DNA of 64,000 bases from Priapulus caudatus. Taxonomy: Eukaryota > Priapulida > Priapulimorpha > Priapulimorphida > Priapulidae. Each line of letters opens with the position of its first letter. The stretch's first letter is position 1. The stretch covers positions 109,549 to 173,548 of the forward strand of contig NW_014577215.1 of assembly GCF_000485595.1 (NCBI RefSeq). Direction: 5' to 3'. The translations under genes were made by a program, and so were the position numbers. The notes below the pieces were generated by a model that was not told the DNA's origin, did no database searches, and worked only from the letters and a program-made list of their open reading frames with translations. Positions 12,010 to 22,605 of the stretch are shown piece by piece.

Positions 12010-13140
12010 TTCTAGGGAGATATTGCGCATCGAGCGCGAGCACGCATATAAGGCCGTATAGTACGAAGACTTAGGAAAACAGCTGCGTTAATAAGTGGCT
12101 TGATAGAGGAAGGGAGGAAACTCATCCACCCCGCACGCGACCCCGGAAAAAGGACAGCAGGGAAGATCAGCTGAGGCCGTAAGGACAAATGAGCACGCTG
12201 AGACAGGAACAAGGAGACACAGGGGAAACGAGAGCTGAGTAGGATTTTTTACCCCTAGCAGACTAGGCTCTCCTTATTCATAAAGACAGCCTCCTCATCT
12301 ATATAATAATGAGGTGACAGGAGAGAGCGGAGTGCGCTGAGATAGCCCCTAACGACCATATTAAATCCAATAGCATACGGCACAAAATATTAACTCTCCC
12401 TGTGAACCATAAGCGTGTCCGCTAACACCAGTCGGCCCTCACGCTAGCCCAGAATGCGGTACTGACTGGATTGCACGCGAGGGCACCTTATATACAAGAT
12501 CCTTTTTCCTCATTGTCCTAAGAGAGTCTACTGTATTTAATGTATCCACAGTAAATCTATGCCTAGAATACCTCCGCTCTACTTCTTATATGCCCGTATT
12601 TATCGCAAAAAATTCTTCTTCTCGAGATATTGCGAGCACCATATTGCGAGCACTATATCAGGGGTCGGCATATGTTTCCATTAACCAAAGTATCCTCCGT
12701 GCAACTTAACACGTGAACGCACGCCCCCACCATAGCACGGATCAACATCGCTTATCTCCGAAGTTAATCATACACGCGATGGTGCTGGTGTTGCGCATCA
12801 CGCCCATAGCCCATAATACCGCATATCAACTCCCGCATCACACCCTTTCCGTATAGCAAAGAATCGCACGCAACAAACACCAAACACTAAGACCACCCTA
12901 ACCCCAACCCTACCCGTACCAGCCTAACCCTAACCGTAACACTCGCGACTATACACCCGAATCAAGCTATCTTATATACATCTAAGGCGGTACTCCCAAA
13001 CACTATCATCGGTGTATAGATAGCCGCACTAGCGTCACACTGGACTACCACCTGACGTCAACGACATCACTTGTACAATAAAACATATGCCAACCAAACC
13101 TGACTATACCGTACGCTGCAGGAACCTGCTTCCCACCCAC
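12010..13140. other. Error-like, degraded stretch inside the satellite
   Basis: Satellite motifs remain recognisable to about 12,660 but are peppered with small insertions and substitutions that neighbouring units lack. From 12,660 to 13,140 the sequence departs from the satellite altogether, with scattered ccctaaccc-type telomere-like pieces at 12,894-12,945. The pattern looks like uncorrected long-read sequence used as filler, though an old insertion is also possible. Confidence 0.5.
12728..12832 (+). pseudogene. Degenerate 5S-rRNA-like sequence
   Basis: The segment reads ccatagcacgg, then acatcg, then tctccgaagttaa, and ends with cataataccgcat. These fall in the same order as the conserved 5S landmarks (CCATACCACG, the region around CCGAAGTTAA in the internal promoter, and GGGAAUACC near the 3' end), with several small indels. 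It could be a real 5S copy corrupted by sequencing error or a 5S-derived SINE head. Other parts match poorly. Confidence 0.35.
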
Positions 13141-13689
13141 ACCGGTCGGCTCGAGATAGCAGGAAGGGATGGAAAACTGAGAACAGGCAGCAGGGAAGAT
13201 AGCTGAATGGTGGTGGAACAAGAATGCGGCTGAGCGAGGGACAATGGAGGAACGGGCAAGGACGGGAGCTGGTTAAGTAGGAGTTTTACACCATACAGGC
13301 TAGGGCGCTCTAGTAATTATAAACACAGGTCTATTGATAATAATTTATTACAGAAATCTATGCTGAGATACCCCTAACCATATTAAATGCCTATTCATCA
13401 CAAAATATAACTCCTCTGGTGAAATAATGCGTGTGCGCTAACACATCCCGTAGCCAGATTGTGTACTGACTGGTATGTGCAGTGGGCACCTTACATGCAA
13501 TATCTTCTTCCTATATATTAAGAGAGGTCTACTGATGGAATGTTATCATATAAATCTATGCTAGGTTAACTCCTCTTCATTTTAAATGCATAATTTTTGC
13601 AAAATATAACTTTTTTCGAGATAATTTTGCTTGTTATTCTTACTTGCCTTAGTCTTTATGTTGATGCACAGCGGCGTGGGTTGCGTGTT

Positions 13690-13810
13690 GTGTAGTATTG
13701 TGTGGTTGCGTAGGAGCATTTGAACCGGATTTACAGGAAATTATCGACAATAACATGCATTTAGAGACAAAATAGAAATATTGGTAGTAAATACATTTCA
13801 TGTTTACTTA
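13690..13810 (+). repeat. Relic of the fold-back repeat seen at 36.6-37.4 kb
   Basis: The stretch around gatttacaggaaattatcg and tggtagtaaatacatttc matches, with substitutions, the arm sequence gacatttacaggaaattgtc and tggtagtaaatagatttc at 37,330-37,400. It is a solo, decayed arm immediately past the end of the satellite array. Confidence 0.55.
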
Positions 13811-14179
13811 CCAGTACTATTCATGCGTTCCAAGTGTCTGTGGCTACGGTGGCCTTGCATGACGCATGTGACGTCAAGCGCGAATAATCGCCCCCAGCAT
13901 TCATTTTGTTATCGGAGCGCGGTAATTTCGCATAGGCCTATGTTAGCCCATGTAGCAACATTACTGCGTGATGATTCTGACAGCGTATTGGAAATACTAG
14001 AAGAATATAAATGTATCTGTGATATATTCAAGTGTGACAAGGTTATTTTGACACATATTTAAAGTAGATGCATGGTGGCGTGTATTGATTAACGAGGGTA
14101 TGTACGTCGCTCGCTCGTCACACAGTTTATATGCAGTGTTCGCGCAGTGACAACTGTAACGTGCGTGCGTGGCTGATGC

Positions 14180-14925
14180 CGCTTGTAGACAGAGAGCGAG
14201 AGAGGGAGAGAAAGAGTGAGGTGAGAGAGAGGGAGAACAGAGAGAAAGAGAGAGAAAGGGAGAGAGCGAGAGAGAAAGAGAGAGAGAGGAGAACGAGAGC
14301 AGAGATGAGAGAGAGGAGTAGAGACTGATCGGAGAGGAGAAGAGAGGAAGAGGAGGGACGAGGGAGGGGGAGAGAGAGACGAGAGAGAGAGACGACGAGA
14401 CGAGAAGAGCGATGAGAGGAGAGGAAGAGAGAAGCAGAGAGAGAGAGAGATGAGAGCATGGATCGAGGGGAGAACGGGAGGGAATGAGAGCGACTGGAGA
14501 GGACATAGAGAGAGAAGAGAGCGAGAGTGAGGAGAGAGAGAGAGGAGAGAGAGAGAGACAGAGAGAAGATGAAGATGAGAGAGAGGAGAGAGAGAGAGAG
14601 AGAGAGAGGGAGAGGAGAGAGAGGAGAGAGAGAAGAGAGAGAGAGAGAGTAGACGAGAAGGAGGGGAGAGAGAGAAAGAGTCAGAAAGAGAAAGAGAGAG
14701 AGAGAGAGAGAGATGATGACGAGCTGGAAAAGAGAGGGACGGAGAGGGAGGAGAGAGAAGAAGATGAGAGAGAGGAGAGGAGAGAGAGAGGAGAGAGAGA
14801 GACGAGGGGAAGAGACGAGGAGAGAAAGACAGAGAGAGATGACGAGAGAGAGACATGAGACGAGAGCAGAGAGAGAAGACGAGAGAGAAGGATGACGAGA
14901 GAGTAGATAGAGAGAAGAGAGAATT
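14180..14925. repeat. Polypurine (GA)n tract
   Basis: About 745 bp of almost pure purine on the + strand (GAGA with AGGA and ACGA interruptions). It translates as Arg/Glu repeats on one strand and Ser/Leu on the other. Such mirror-like purine runs can form triplex (H-DNA). Not coding. Confidence 0.95.
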
Positions 14926-15189
14926 CATTGGGTCGACCGATTAGCTTTGCCTTTGAGCGACAACGCACCAAAGTTGCCCGCAGTCTGAACCCTTTATTAA
15001 TGACATTATTAGTTAGATTATTACAGGGTCATGTGAAAGGCAGGGCAGTGCCGCACAAGATAAATATTGGGATCGCCACCCGATTTAACTTAATCATGAC
15101 TCCGAGTATAGGTACCTTACTGCCTGAAACTTAAAGTAAAGTGTACTATAGGAAATGTTTCGGGGCGATCATTTTATGGTCATAGTAGG

Positions 15190-15315
15190 CAATAACTCCG
15201 CTTGTAATGTCGGCTTCTGTCACGAGGGTAGCAGCATCTCCAGTCATATAATTAATTGTAATGCCAGTTACTGCCTCGAGGTGGCAGCATCGTCCAGTCA
15301 TGTAATCGATCGCAA
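15190..15315. repeat. Short duplicated motif around 15.2 kb
   Basis: Two imperfect copies of tcacgagggtagcagcatc and ccagtcatataat occur about 60 bp apart. The reverse strand is open for some 50 codons here, but the length and repeat nature do not support a gene. Confidence 0.4.
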
Positions 15316-15354
15316 ATGTATTCGTATACATGCGCATCACCACGCACCACCCAC

Positions 15355-15432
15355 GCACCCACGCACGCACGCACGCACAACCCCCCCCCACACCACCACC
15401 AACACGCTTCGCGCACGCACTCACGCACGCAA

Positions 15433-15479
<47 letters not shown>

Positions 15480-15580
15480 TAATACACACACACACACGCA
15501 CGCACATACGCACGCACGCACTGACGCACGCATGCACACACGCGCGCGTGAGCACAAACACGCACAGACCCACACGTGCG
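15355..15580. repeat. CA/CGCA microsatellite cluster
   Basis: A (CA)n core at 15,433-15,474 is flanked by cgcacgca-type variants. Confidence 0.95.
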
Positions 15581-15617
15581 CCGCTATAAAGTGCCACTAT
15601 AAGTTGGACAATTAATA

Positions 15618-15832
15618 GATACTGTCGCCCAAAAGAAATGACGTAGGGCTGACGCTAAGCATTTAATCTGGAGTATGGAATGCCTAGAGAAGGTGCGCAT
15701 CGAAAAATGCACCTTCGCTACTTCAATGTGGTGGCATATTGCTCTGCCGAAAGTCCCTTGTACAGGGAGAGGGCCCGGACACTTCGGTGACCTGCCGCCC
15801 AAAGGAAATGACGTAAGGCCGATGTTAAATTG
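15618..15832. repeat. Direct repeat pair with internal hairpin
   Basis: cgcccaaaagaaatgacgta (about 15,625) recurs as cgcccaaaggaaatgacgta (about 15,797), followed each time by a ggc/gct..gatgttaa-like tail. Between them is a hairpin, gaaggtgcgcatcg / aaaaatgcaccttc. It may be a small non-autonomous element; the family is not recognised. Confidence 0.5.
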
Positions 15833-15867
15833 ATTTTGATCGATGTTTTGTGACGATTGTGCATTTC

Positions 15868-15915
15868 ATATGGTTAGGGGTATCTCAGCATAGATTTATG
15901 TAATAAAATTATGTA
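15868..15915 (-). repeat. Isolated inverted fragment of the 550-bp satellite
   Basis: catatggttaggggtatctc and agcatagatttatgtaataa are the reverse complement of the half-B core (tctatgctgagatacccc.. ..catatta). It lies more than 2 kb outside the array and in the opposite orientation. Confidence 0.6.
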
Positions 15916-16324
15916 GTATATGTAGTATTAACTGTTAAAAAACAAAACTGAAGTGAAGTAGTAGCTCGTTTTGTATACAATACAAAGCACAATCAGGTAA
16001 TCACACCATCTCAAGCAGCCGTACGTCATAGTAAAAACTAGTTGCTCATAAGACAATCATTTGCCACTTAATTACTAGGCCCTAGTACTATAGTTCAAAG
16101 TCTTGTAAGTTGTTGTAGAACTTTGTACTAATTAAGAAAATTACTTAGGTTAGAAATTCAACCTGGATAATGGATGATACAGGGGCGTAAATACCCTGTA
16201 AGTGGGTAAAAGTAGGGTGTAAGTGGGGGGGGGATGACCGGCGATAGCCATCACATACTAGCACGAGCACAAGCCCACAATAATTTACGCACACGCGCGC
16301 GATCGCGCACGCACGAACATACGC

Positions 16325-16326
<2 letters not shown>

Positions 16327-16386
<60 letters not shown>
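16327..16386. repeat. (CA)n microsatellite
   Basis: A pure CA run. A short (TA)n at 16,481-16,498 and a CGCA tract at 16,500-16,535 follow. Confidence 0.95.
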
Positions 16387-16388
<2 letters not shown>

Positions 16389-16574
16389 TACTGTAACGTT
16401 ACAGGTGTGTTCCGCTGTCATCACAGAAGGTGATAGTGTTTTAGTTTGGTTAGCCAAGTTTGTTCCTGTTCATAGTGTATTATATATATATATATATATG
16501 CGCGCACGCACGCACACACGCATGCACGCACGCACGAGTGAAAGTAATACGGTAATTTCACAAACCTGAAAATG

Positions 16575-17217
16575 AATATCCTAATATCAGTGTTTTTTTA
16601 TACCCTGCATCCTCATCTCATAACAGTGCTTCTTATTTACCCTGCATCCTCATTGCACTGCGTCCTTCTTTACCCTGCATCCTCATCTCATATCAGTGTT
16701 TTTTTTATACCCTGCATCCTCATTGCACTGCGTCCTTCTTTACCCTGCATCCTCATCTCATAACAGTGTTTTTTTTATACCCTGCATCCTCATTGCACTG
16801 CGTCCTTCTTTACCCTGCATCCTCATCTCATATCAGTGTTTTTTTATACCCTGCATCCTCATTGCACTGCGTCCTTCTTTACCCAGCATCCTCATCTCAT
16901 TTCTTCCTTCTTTACCCCGCATCTTCTCTGCTTCGTACGTTACCCTGCATCCTCATCTCATATCAGTGTTTTTTTATACCCTGCATCCTCATTGCACTGC
17001 GTCCTTCTTTACCCAGCATCCTCATCTCATTTCTTCCTTCTTTACCCCGCATCTTCTCTGCTTCGTACGTTACCCTGCATCCTCATCTCATATCAGTGTT
17101 TTTTTATACCCTGCATCCTCATTGCACTGCGTCCTTCTTTACCCAGCATCCTCATCTCATTTCTTCCTTCTTTACCCCGCATCTTCTCTGCTTCGTACGT
17201 TACCCTGCATCCTCCTG
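16575..17217. repeat. 70-bp / 130-bp minisatellite ending at an assembly gap
   Basis: The unit ataccctgcatcctcat..tgcactgcgtccttctttac repeats with about 70-bp spacing (anchors near 16,694, 16,764, 16,834) and then switches to a 130-bp compound unit (anchors 16,834, 16,964, 17,094) that adds a ttcttcctt..cttctctgcttcgtacg segment. The array runs into Ns at 17,218, so its true length is unknown. Confidence 0.9.
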
Positions 17218-17227
17218 NNNNNNNNNN
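17218..17227. other. Assembly gap (10 N)
   Basis: Ten Ns separate a minisatellite from a CA array. Confidence 1.
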
Positions 17228-17285
17228 ACACAGACACGCACACACACACACACACACACACATACACACACAAACGAACAAACAA

Positions 17286-17346
<61 letters not shown>

Positions 17347-17490
17347 GCACACACATACACACACGTGCACACACATGCACACACATACACACACAAACGA
17401 ACAAACAACAAACACACACACACACGCACACACACACACACACACACAAACACACGTACATACATTTATACATGCATACATACATGCACG
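17228..17490. repeat. Compound CA array with duplicated insert
   Basis: CA repeats contain a distinctive caaacgaacaaacaacaaac interruption twice (about 17,270 and 17,393), so a roughly 123-bp block has been duplicated. Confidence 0.9.
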
Positions 17491-17612
17491 CACATGCCAA
17501 ATTTGACAACAATAAAGTAAAAAAATTGGACATATTTCGAAATACTGACAGCTGCAAACTGTAGTGTTTTATATAATTTTATATAATAACTCCGAAAGAA
17601 GACGGCACACTT

Positions 17613-18137
17613 TTAACCTTGGCTGCCGCAGGCAGGCCCGCGTGCCGTAGGCATGCCAGTGCTATGGGGGTGTGGGGGCATGCCCCCCCCCCAGAAAGAT
17701 TTGAAATATTTAAGTCATTTTCTTGCAATCTGAGGCATACTGTGGGCCATATTCTCATGTCTCATGACACTATCTCAACCCTAGACTCAACCCTACAAGT
17801 TAGGATTCAAAACACTTTTCATGACTTTTCAGAGAGCGTACACAGTTAGGTTACTATAGTAATAGTACATGTATTAAAACACAGGTAAGAATTACAATTT
17901 CTCACAATTTCACGTATTTTTGTATGTTTGCAACCATACTTTTTGGCTATTTGTGAGTCTGGAAACATTTTCTTGAAGAGTTCATTTGCATGGTCTGCCG
18001 CCCTCAAAGGCACATAATCCGTAAATCTCACTTCTGCGTCAAGACAGACAATTCTCTATCTGCTGCAAAGAAGCTTAATATATTCAATACATAATATGCC
18101 TACGGCACGCGGGCCTGCCTGCGGCAGCCAAGGTTAA
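17613..18137. mobile_element. piggyBac-like MITE (TTAA target site)
   Basis: Perfect 38-bp terminal inverted repeats at 17,617-17,654 and 18,096-18,133 begin CCTTGGCTGCCGCAGGCAGG. They are flanked on both sides by TTAA (17,613-17,616 and 18,134-18,137). TTAA duplication is the hallmark of the piggyBac superfamily. There is no transposase in the 441-bp interior. The left end continues into a gggggcatgcccccc palindrome near 17,675. Perfect TIRs suggest recent activity. Confidence 0.88.
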
Positions 18138-19081
18138 TTTCCCCCCCCCCCCCCTGTCCATCAATTTCATTCCGCATTTGCAGTTCACAGGGTTGGAGAC
18201 CCTGTACTCTAAATGATCGTGACATACTGTATACGTGTAGGCTATACAGTTATACATACATTTAAAAAAACTCATTTCTCATGCATTACGCTGAAATTGA
18301 AACAATCACATTTCTTTCTTTTTTCTTCTTCCAATTCTTTCTTTTTGTTTTCTTTTTTTTTTGAATCTCAGGGGAGATATTTGTACAGGCCATCCCCATT
18401 ATCCCCCCCGGGATTTACGCTCCTGGGATGATAATACAAGTTTCCAAGCTAAAGCTATCGACAATAGATATCACAATGACATAACACTATGCTATCTACT
18501 ATTGTACAAACGTACACATTACAAATAAAGAGAGGTAGCAAGAGCGAAATTCACGGCCGCTGAGAACCATAGCATGCGAGTTTCCTCTACGCTGCAGACT
18601 ACATGATGATGATTGGCCACGCGCAACAACATGAACAGCGCATGCGCAACAAATGCTCGGACGAAATCTTGTAAGTAAATAGTTGTCTGTAGAAAGTAAA
18701 TATGCGACTGGCACCACTAGCCTAGGCTATTTCTAAGGTTAGAGGTGTCATAATTAAACGATACGCTGATGTTGAAGTGGTGAGCAGAAGCTGCATGGTT
18801 TGCTGATTCTTGCTAGTCTATAACTTTTTACTTGACTTTTAAAACCGTGGGCGTAAAAAACTGCTCTGCCCGTGTAACCTATAGGCTATAGCCTGCACGT
18901 AGACCTGCGTCCGGTGCAGCGCCAGGAAGCAGTGAGTTATATATTGTTGTTGTACTTACGACGGACTACTTATGTACTACGTCGGTGTACTACGTTATGC
19001 ACTGCGTCCTACAATAGTGAATACTAGTGTAACCCAACACGATACCCTTGTTGTGTTAATTGTACCATTATTGTATCTAAA

Positions 19082-19631
19082 GTAATGACCAGTGGCGTAT
19101 CTAGGGGGGTGGCAAGGGGGGCACGTGCCCCGGGCGCCATGTTCACTTCAGGGGGTCCTTCAGGGGGGCGCAAAAAAGGCAAAGGTAAAAAAAAACGCAA
19201 AAAGGCCAAGGAAAAAAAACAATCTGCCTACTAAATGATATCTTGAAATAATTCAATCCTTTATTTGACAAGTTGATTACCCAGGAGCGCGTACAGGGGG
19301 GGTCCAGGGGGTCCGGACACCCCCCTGCTCGCGCAGAAAACGCATCTAAGGGGGTCTAATTTCAAAAAATTTCTGGGCAAGGGCCCCCCAGACCCCCCTT
19401 CGCATGCTCACAAGTTTGGAAACAACCCCTGGTACAAATCCTGTACACGCCCCTGTTACCTGGACCTGGGATAGTAGCTGTAGTTTAGAAGTATTGGCAT
19501 CCTAATCTTAGGAACAACCAAAAACTCAACATTCCATTTTTTTCTTAATTTTTTTTATTGGCGTCAGAAGTGAAACAATTTTAGCACTTGCCCCGGGCGC
19601 TGTTTTTCCTAGATATGCCTCTGCTAATGAC
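19082..19631. mobile_element. hAT-like MITE, host of a nested element
   Basis: The termini CAGTGGCGTATCTAGG (from 19,090) and CCTAGATATGCCTCTG (to 19,623) are inverted repeats. They are flanked by near-identical 8-bp sequences, gtaatgac (19,082-19,089) and ctaatgac (19,624-19,631). An 8-bp target duplication and CAG-type ends fit hAT. Subterminal gccccgggcgc motifs at both ends extend the inverted repeat. No transposase is present. Confidence 0.75.
19277..19460. mobile_element. MITE nested in the hAT-like element
   Basis: Termini CAGGAGCGCGTACAGG (from 19,282) and CCTGTACACGCCCCTG (to 19,455) are inverted. TTACC occurs on both flanks (19,277-19,281 and 19,456-19,460). GGGGGTCC-rich interior. 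Superfamily not assigned. Confidence 0.65.
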
Positions 19632-19652
19632 AATATACCACAGCCGTCCGTC

Positions 19653-19920
19653 GCGATGCTGAGGCTCATAGGGTCTATGTCCCCAGGGTACTGCCGGAGC
19701 GTACCCTGGGTACTGTCCGGTATACCGTACCCTGGTGACTATTTGATATGGTTAGGGTTAGGGAGTAGGCGTAGGCAACTCCCTAGACTCGTTAGTGGAG
19801 TAGGCGAGGTACGGTCCGGCATATTAGATAGTACCAGGGTATGTTCTGGTATACCGGACCGTACCCAGGTTACGTTCCGGCAGTACCCTGGGGGGCATAG
19901 ACCCTCGCAGCGATGCTGAG
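19653..19920. mobile_element. Mutator-like MITE, copy 1
   Basis: Inverted ends around AGGGTCTATGTCCCCAGGG / CCCTGGGGGGCATAGACCCT enclose repeated gtaccctgg and ccggaccgtacc motifs and a ggttagggttaggg telomere-like core at about 19,750. An 11-bp direct repeat GCGATGCTGAG flanks the element (19,653-19,663 and 19,910-19,920). Direct repeats of this length are typical of Mutator-superfamily insertions. It sits about 325 bp upstream of the Rab start codon. The same family occurs at 39,171-39,310 and 51,033-51,302. Confidence 0.75.
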
Positions 19921-20244
19921 CGATAGAAGGGCTATTTACACTGGCAGAGCTAAGTGAGTGAATGGTGGGGTTTGAGCTTGTCTTGTCTTGTTGTTGTGTT
20001 GTTGTTCTGCATCTAAGTTTTACAACACTTGTTATGTTATACGCGTACGTTCAGTGGTGGCTGGCAATGATTACGCTTGACAACGTGCATTCAATCAGAT
20101 GACTCGACTCTTTTGCAATTGTAGACATAATAAAGCTACTATCTATCAAGCACGGACAATGGAAGGAGGCTGACATCTTCTGGACATTCTTGACGTCTTC
20201 GCCATATTCATTGAGAATATACCTCTGTGACTGTGGCTTTTAAA

Positions 20245-22605
20245 ATGAGAGAATTAATATCCAAAGTTGTTATGCTTGGGTCGCAAGGTATAATAATTTA
20301 CGTAAATTCATTTTTCTCCTTTACCACGTATAATTATATGTGATTATTTACATAATACGCTGATCGCCTTCATTACGCTAAAGATTGTACGAGACTAACT
20401 TTTAGATTTCGGGTTTAGGATGTTCCAGTACCTGTGCCTTGAACCTGTTTGTACGTCAGGCAGCGATTAAAGCTAATCGGAGAAAAAGTGCAATAAAATG
20501 ATGATGACGATGATAATAATAGTACTACTACTACTGCTACTAATACTACTACTACTACTGGTGTGACTGTGACTATGACTGCAACTACTAACTTAATAAT
20601 TATAATAATAATAATTGTGAGTATAACAATTTTTATAAGTCAGCCTTTTGCTTTTAATGTTTTTACAGCAGTTGGAAAAACAAGTGTGATACTGAGGTTA
20701 AAAGGGAGCAGATTTGACAAGCATGTCAGTCCAACAATAGGAGCTTCATATTGTGCCTGCAAAGTGTGAGTGTTCTACGATGTCGATTACTGGTTGCAGG
20801 TACACCTAGAACTATCTACTGTTTGGTTTTGAATTAAATGGTTTTTCTAATGACAGTCGGGGGGGGGGGGGTAATTGTCGTTGTATACCAGGAAACAATC
20901 TGCAAATTCTAATACCTTGCATTACAATTCAATGTACCAAGCTGACCTGGTACAAATGCTTGCCAAATGCGGTTAGAATTCAGCTCCAGTAGAATGTCTG
21001 GGCTGACCAGCCCTGTGGATAATTCAGTTGTGTATCTAAATTTCTGCAGGCATATAATTTATATACATGAAAGTACCAAAACCTCAAAATGAATCTCACA
21101 TCGTCTTTAATAAAAATAATTGGGGGTGGGGAAGATCCTCAAAGCCACTTAGTGAAACACAGGTACCGGATACATCTAGTGTACGTCAGGTAAATTTAAT
21201 GTTTGAATGTTAATATTTCTGCAGAAATCTGGGACACATGGAAGTGAAGATGCAGGTTTGGGACACTGCTGGACAGGAGCGATTCAGAGCAATGGTGAGC
21301 TTATACTTGTGTTGCTCAACATACTTTAATGCCAGTCGGTTTGTTGAAGATTCTGAAGACCTGTATCAAGCGAATTTTTTTGCTGAATATATATGTGACA
21401 ATGGAGACATTGAGAGAAGCCTTCTCATGGATATATCATGTTCATGGCTTTGTTTCAGGCTCCCTTGTACTACAGGAATACAAATGCTGCTATTTTGGTA
21501 TATGACATCACAAGCTATTCATCCTTCGTTGACTTGAAATCTTGGGTAGAAGGTAAGAATTACAGTTATAGAGATAGTGAGTCTCTGCTTGTTTCCGGGG
21601 TTAGAGGCTTGTGTCTCTCCAGAATCTGACTTATTTTATACTAGAGTCAAGAATCTGTACCCCTTCAATAAAAGTCTTTTTGTCTGACAGGCTCAAACTT
21701 TATTTCCAGCTTAATCATTTAATTGTATTGTCACAGATTTCATAATAGTGCATTGTACATTGGTGATGTGCTGAAACATATAACTGCGAACCATATCTGG
21801 TTCTGTTATGCATTGCAAAGATTTTGCATGCATAGCTGAGACAGCGTTGTCCTAGTCCAATAGTAGTTGGACACAGGGACGGGTATAAAAACACTGTGAG
21901 GCTAGATTCGATATTTCTCAGGATAAGCCTGCTAGTCTGATAAAAGCTCCAACTATATGAACACAAAGTATGCAGTGGACATTTACACATGCATCTTATT
22001 GGGTTTCTATGGCGTAGAGCTGAATGGCAATGTAGACAACCCGCTTGTGTTGTGTCTCCTGGGCAACAAGCACGACCTTGAGGATAGGCGGGAGGTGCCA
22101 ACGGAAGAAGCTTTCAACTTTGCTGCCTCGATTGGTGCCGTCTTCCAGGAGACGTCTGCTTACCAGAACACAGGTATGCAATAGCCAGGGATGCTGCTGT
22201 TTAAAATAACATGCAATGTTGTGCTGCTGTATCACAGTATTGTGTTAACTTGACAGTTAGAAATTGTTTTACCAGTGTGTGGCGTAGCTGCCTCAGTTAA
22301 TGTCATTTGTCTTTGGCTGCTATTCAGAGCTAGTTTAGAAGGAGGGAAGGGAGGGCGGGAAAAGGGCAGAAAGTGAGAGCAAACGATTTATTAGTAAGTA
22401 CATGCTCTGTCATGCAGGAGTGGAGGAGGCATTCTATGAAGTGGCTGTGCGCATCTCCAGACTGTGTGACAGTCTTCTCAGACTAAACTCGCTGATAGAA
22501 AACGGCAATAACACGAACATGAATGATGTCATCGACGGTGTGCTGGGACACCAGGGCAACACACACCCGCATGTAGACAACATGGATATGCCCAAGTGCT
22601 GCTAG
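20245..22605 (+). CDS. Rab small GTPase (Rab5/Rab22/RabX1 type), complete
   Basis: A membrane-trafficking GTPase of 215 residues. Exons: 20,245-20,287; 20,669-20,765; 21,225-21,294; 21,459-21,552; 22,018-22,173; 22,418-22,605; all have GT-AG borders and the phases join exactly (648 nt). Visible motifs: G1 GSQAVGKTS (split over exons 1-2), switch I threonine in SPTIGAS, G3 WDTAGQERFRAM, G4 NKHD, G5 ETSA, and a C-terminal CC for geranylgeranylation. The SPTIGAS and WDTAGQERF region and the conserved APLYYRNTNAA stretch are those of the Rab5-Rab22-Rab31 branch; the MRELISKVV start recalls Rab22/31, while the RFRAMAPLYYRN stretch recalls insect RabX1. The tail after the GTPase core (about 45 residues) is Asn/His-rich. 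Function as an endosomal regulator is inferred from the family. Start chosen because the first ATG gives an intact G1 strand. Confidence 0.92.

Larger units (their letters stand above)
9590..13615. repeat. About 550-bp dimeric satellite array
   Basis: About seven tandem units. Anchors for half A (tctactgat..gaatgttatcac) fall near 9716, 10267, 10812, 11372, 11925, 12528 and 13527, giving spacings of 545-603 bp, then a larger one. Each unit contains two diverged halves: A carries ctcgggagatattgcgc, B carries ctctggtgagataatgcg, and the two share the core tctatgctaga/tctatgctgaga. A is followed by a purine-rich gaggacgagagag stretch. The halves resemble each other enough to suggest an ancient duplication that now amplifies as a dimer. 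No coding potential is seen. Confidence 0.88.

Noticed and set aside
9705-12212. Series of 60-97-codon reverse-strand ORFs at regular spacing
   Set aside because: They repeat with the 550-bp satellite and carry variant stops; not genes.
14089-14928. A 279-codon Ser/Leu open frame
   Set aside because: It is the reverse strand of the GA tract.
16575-17217. Regularly spaced repeats that could be mistaken for a CRISPR array
   Set aside because: Repeats and spacers are both conserved, so this is a minisatellite, and the DNA is animal.
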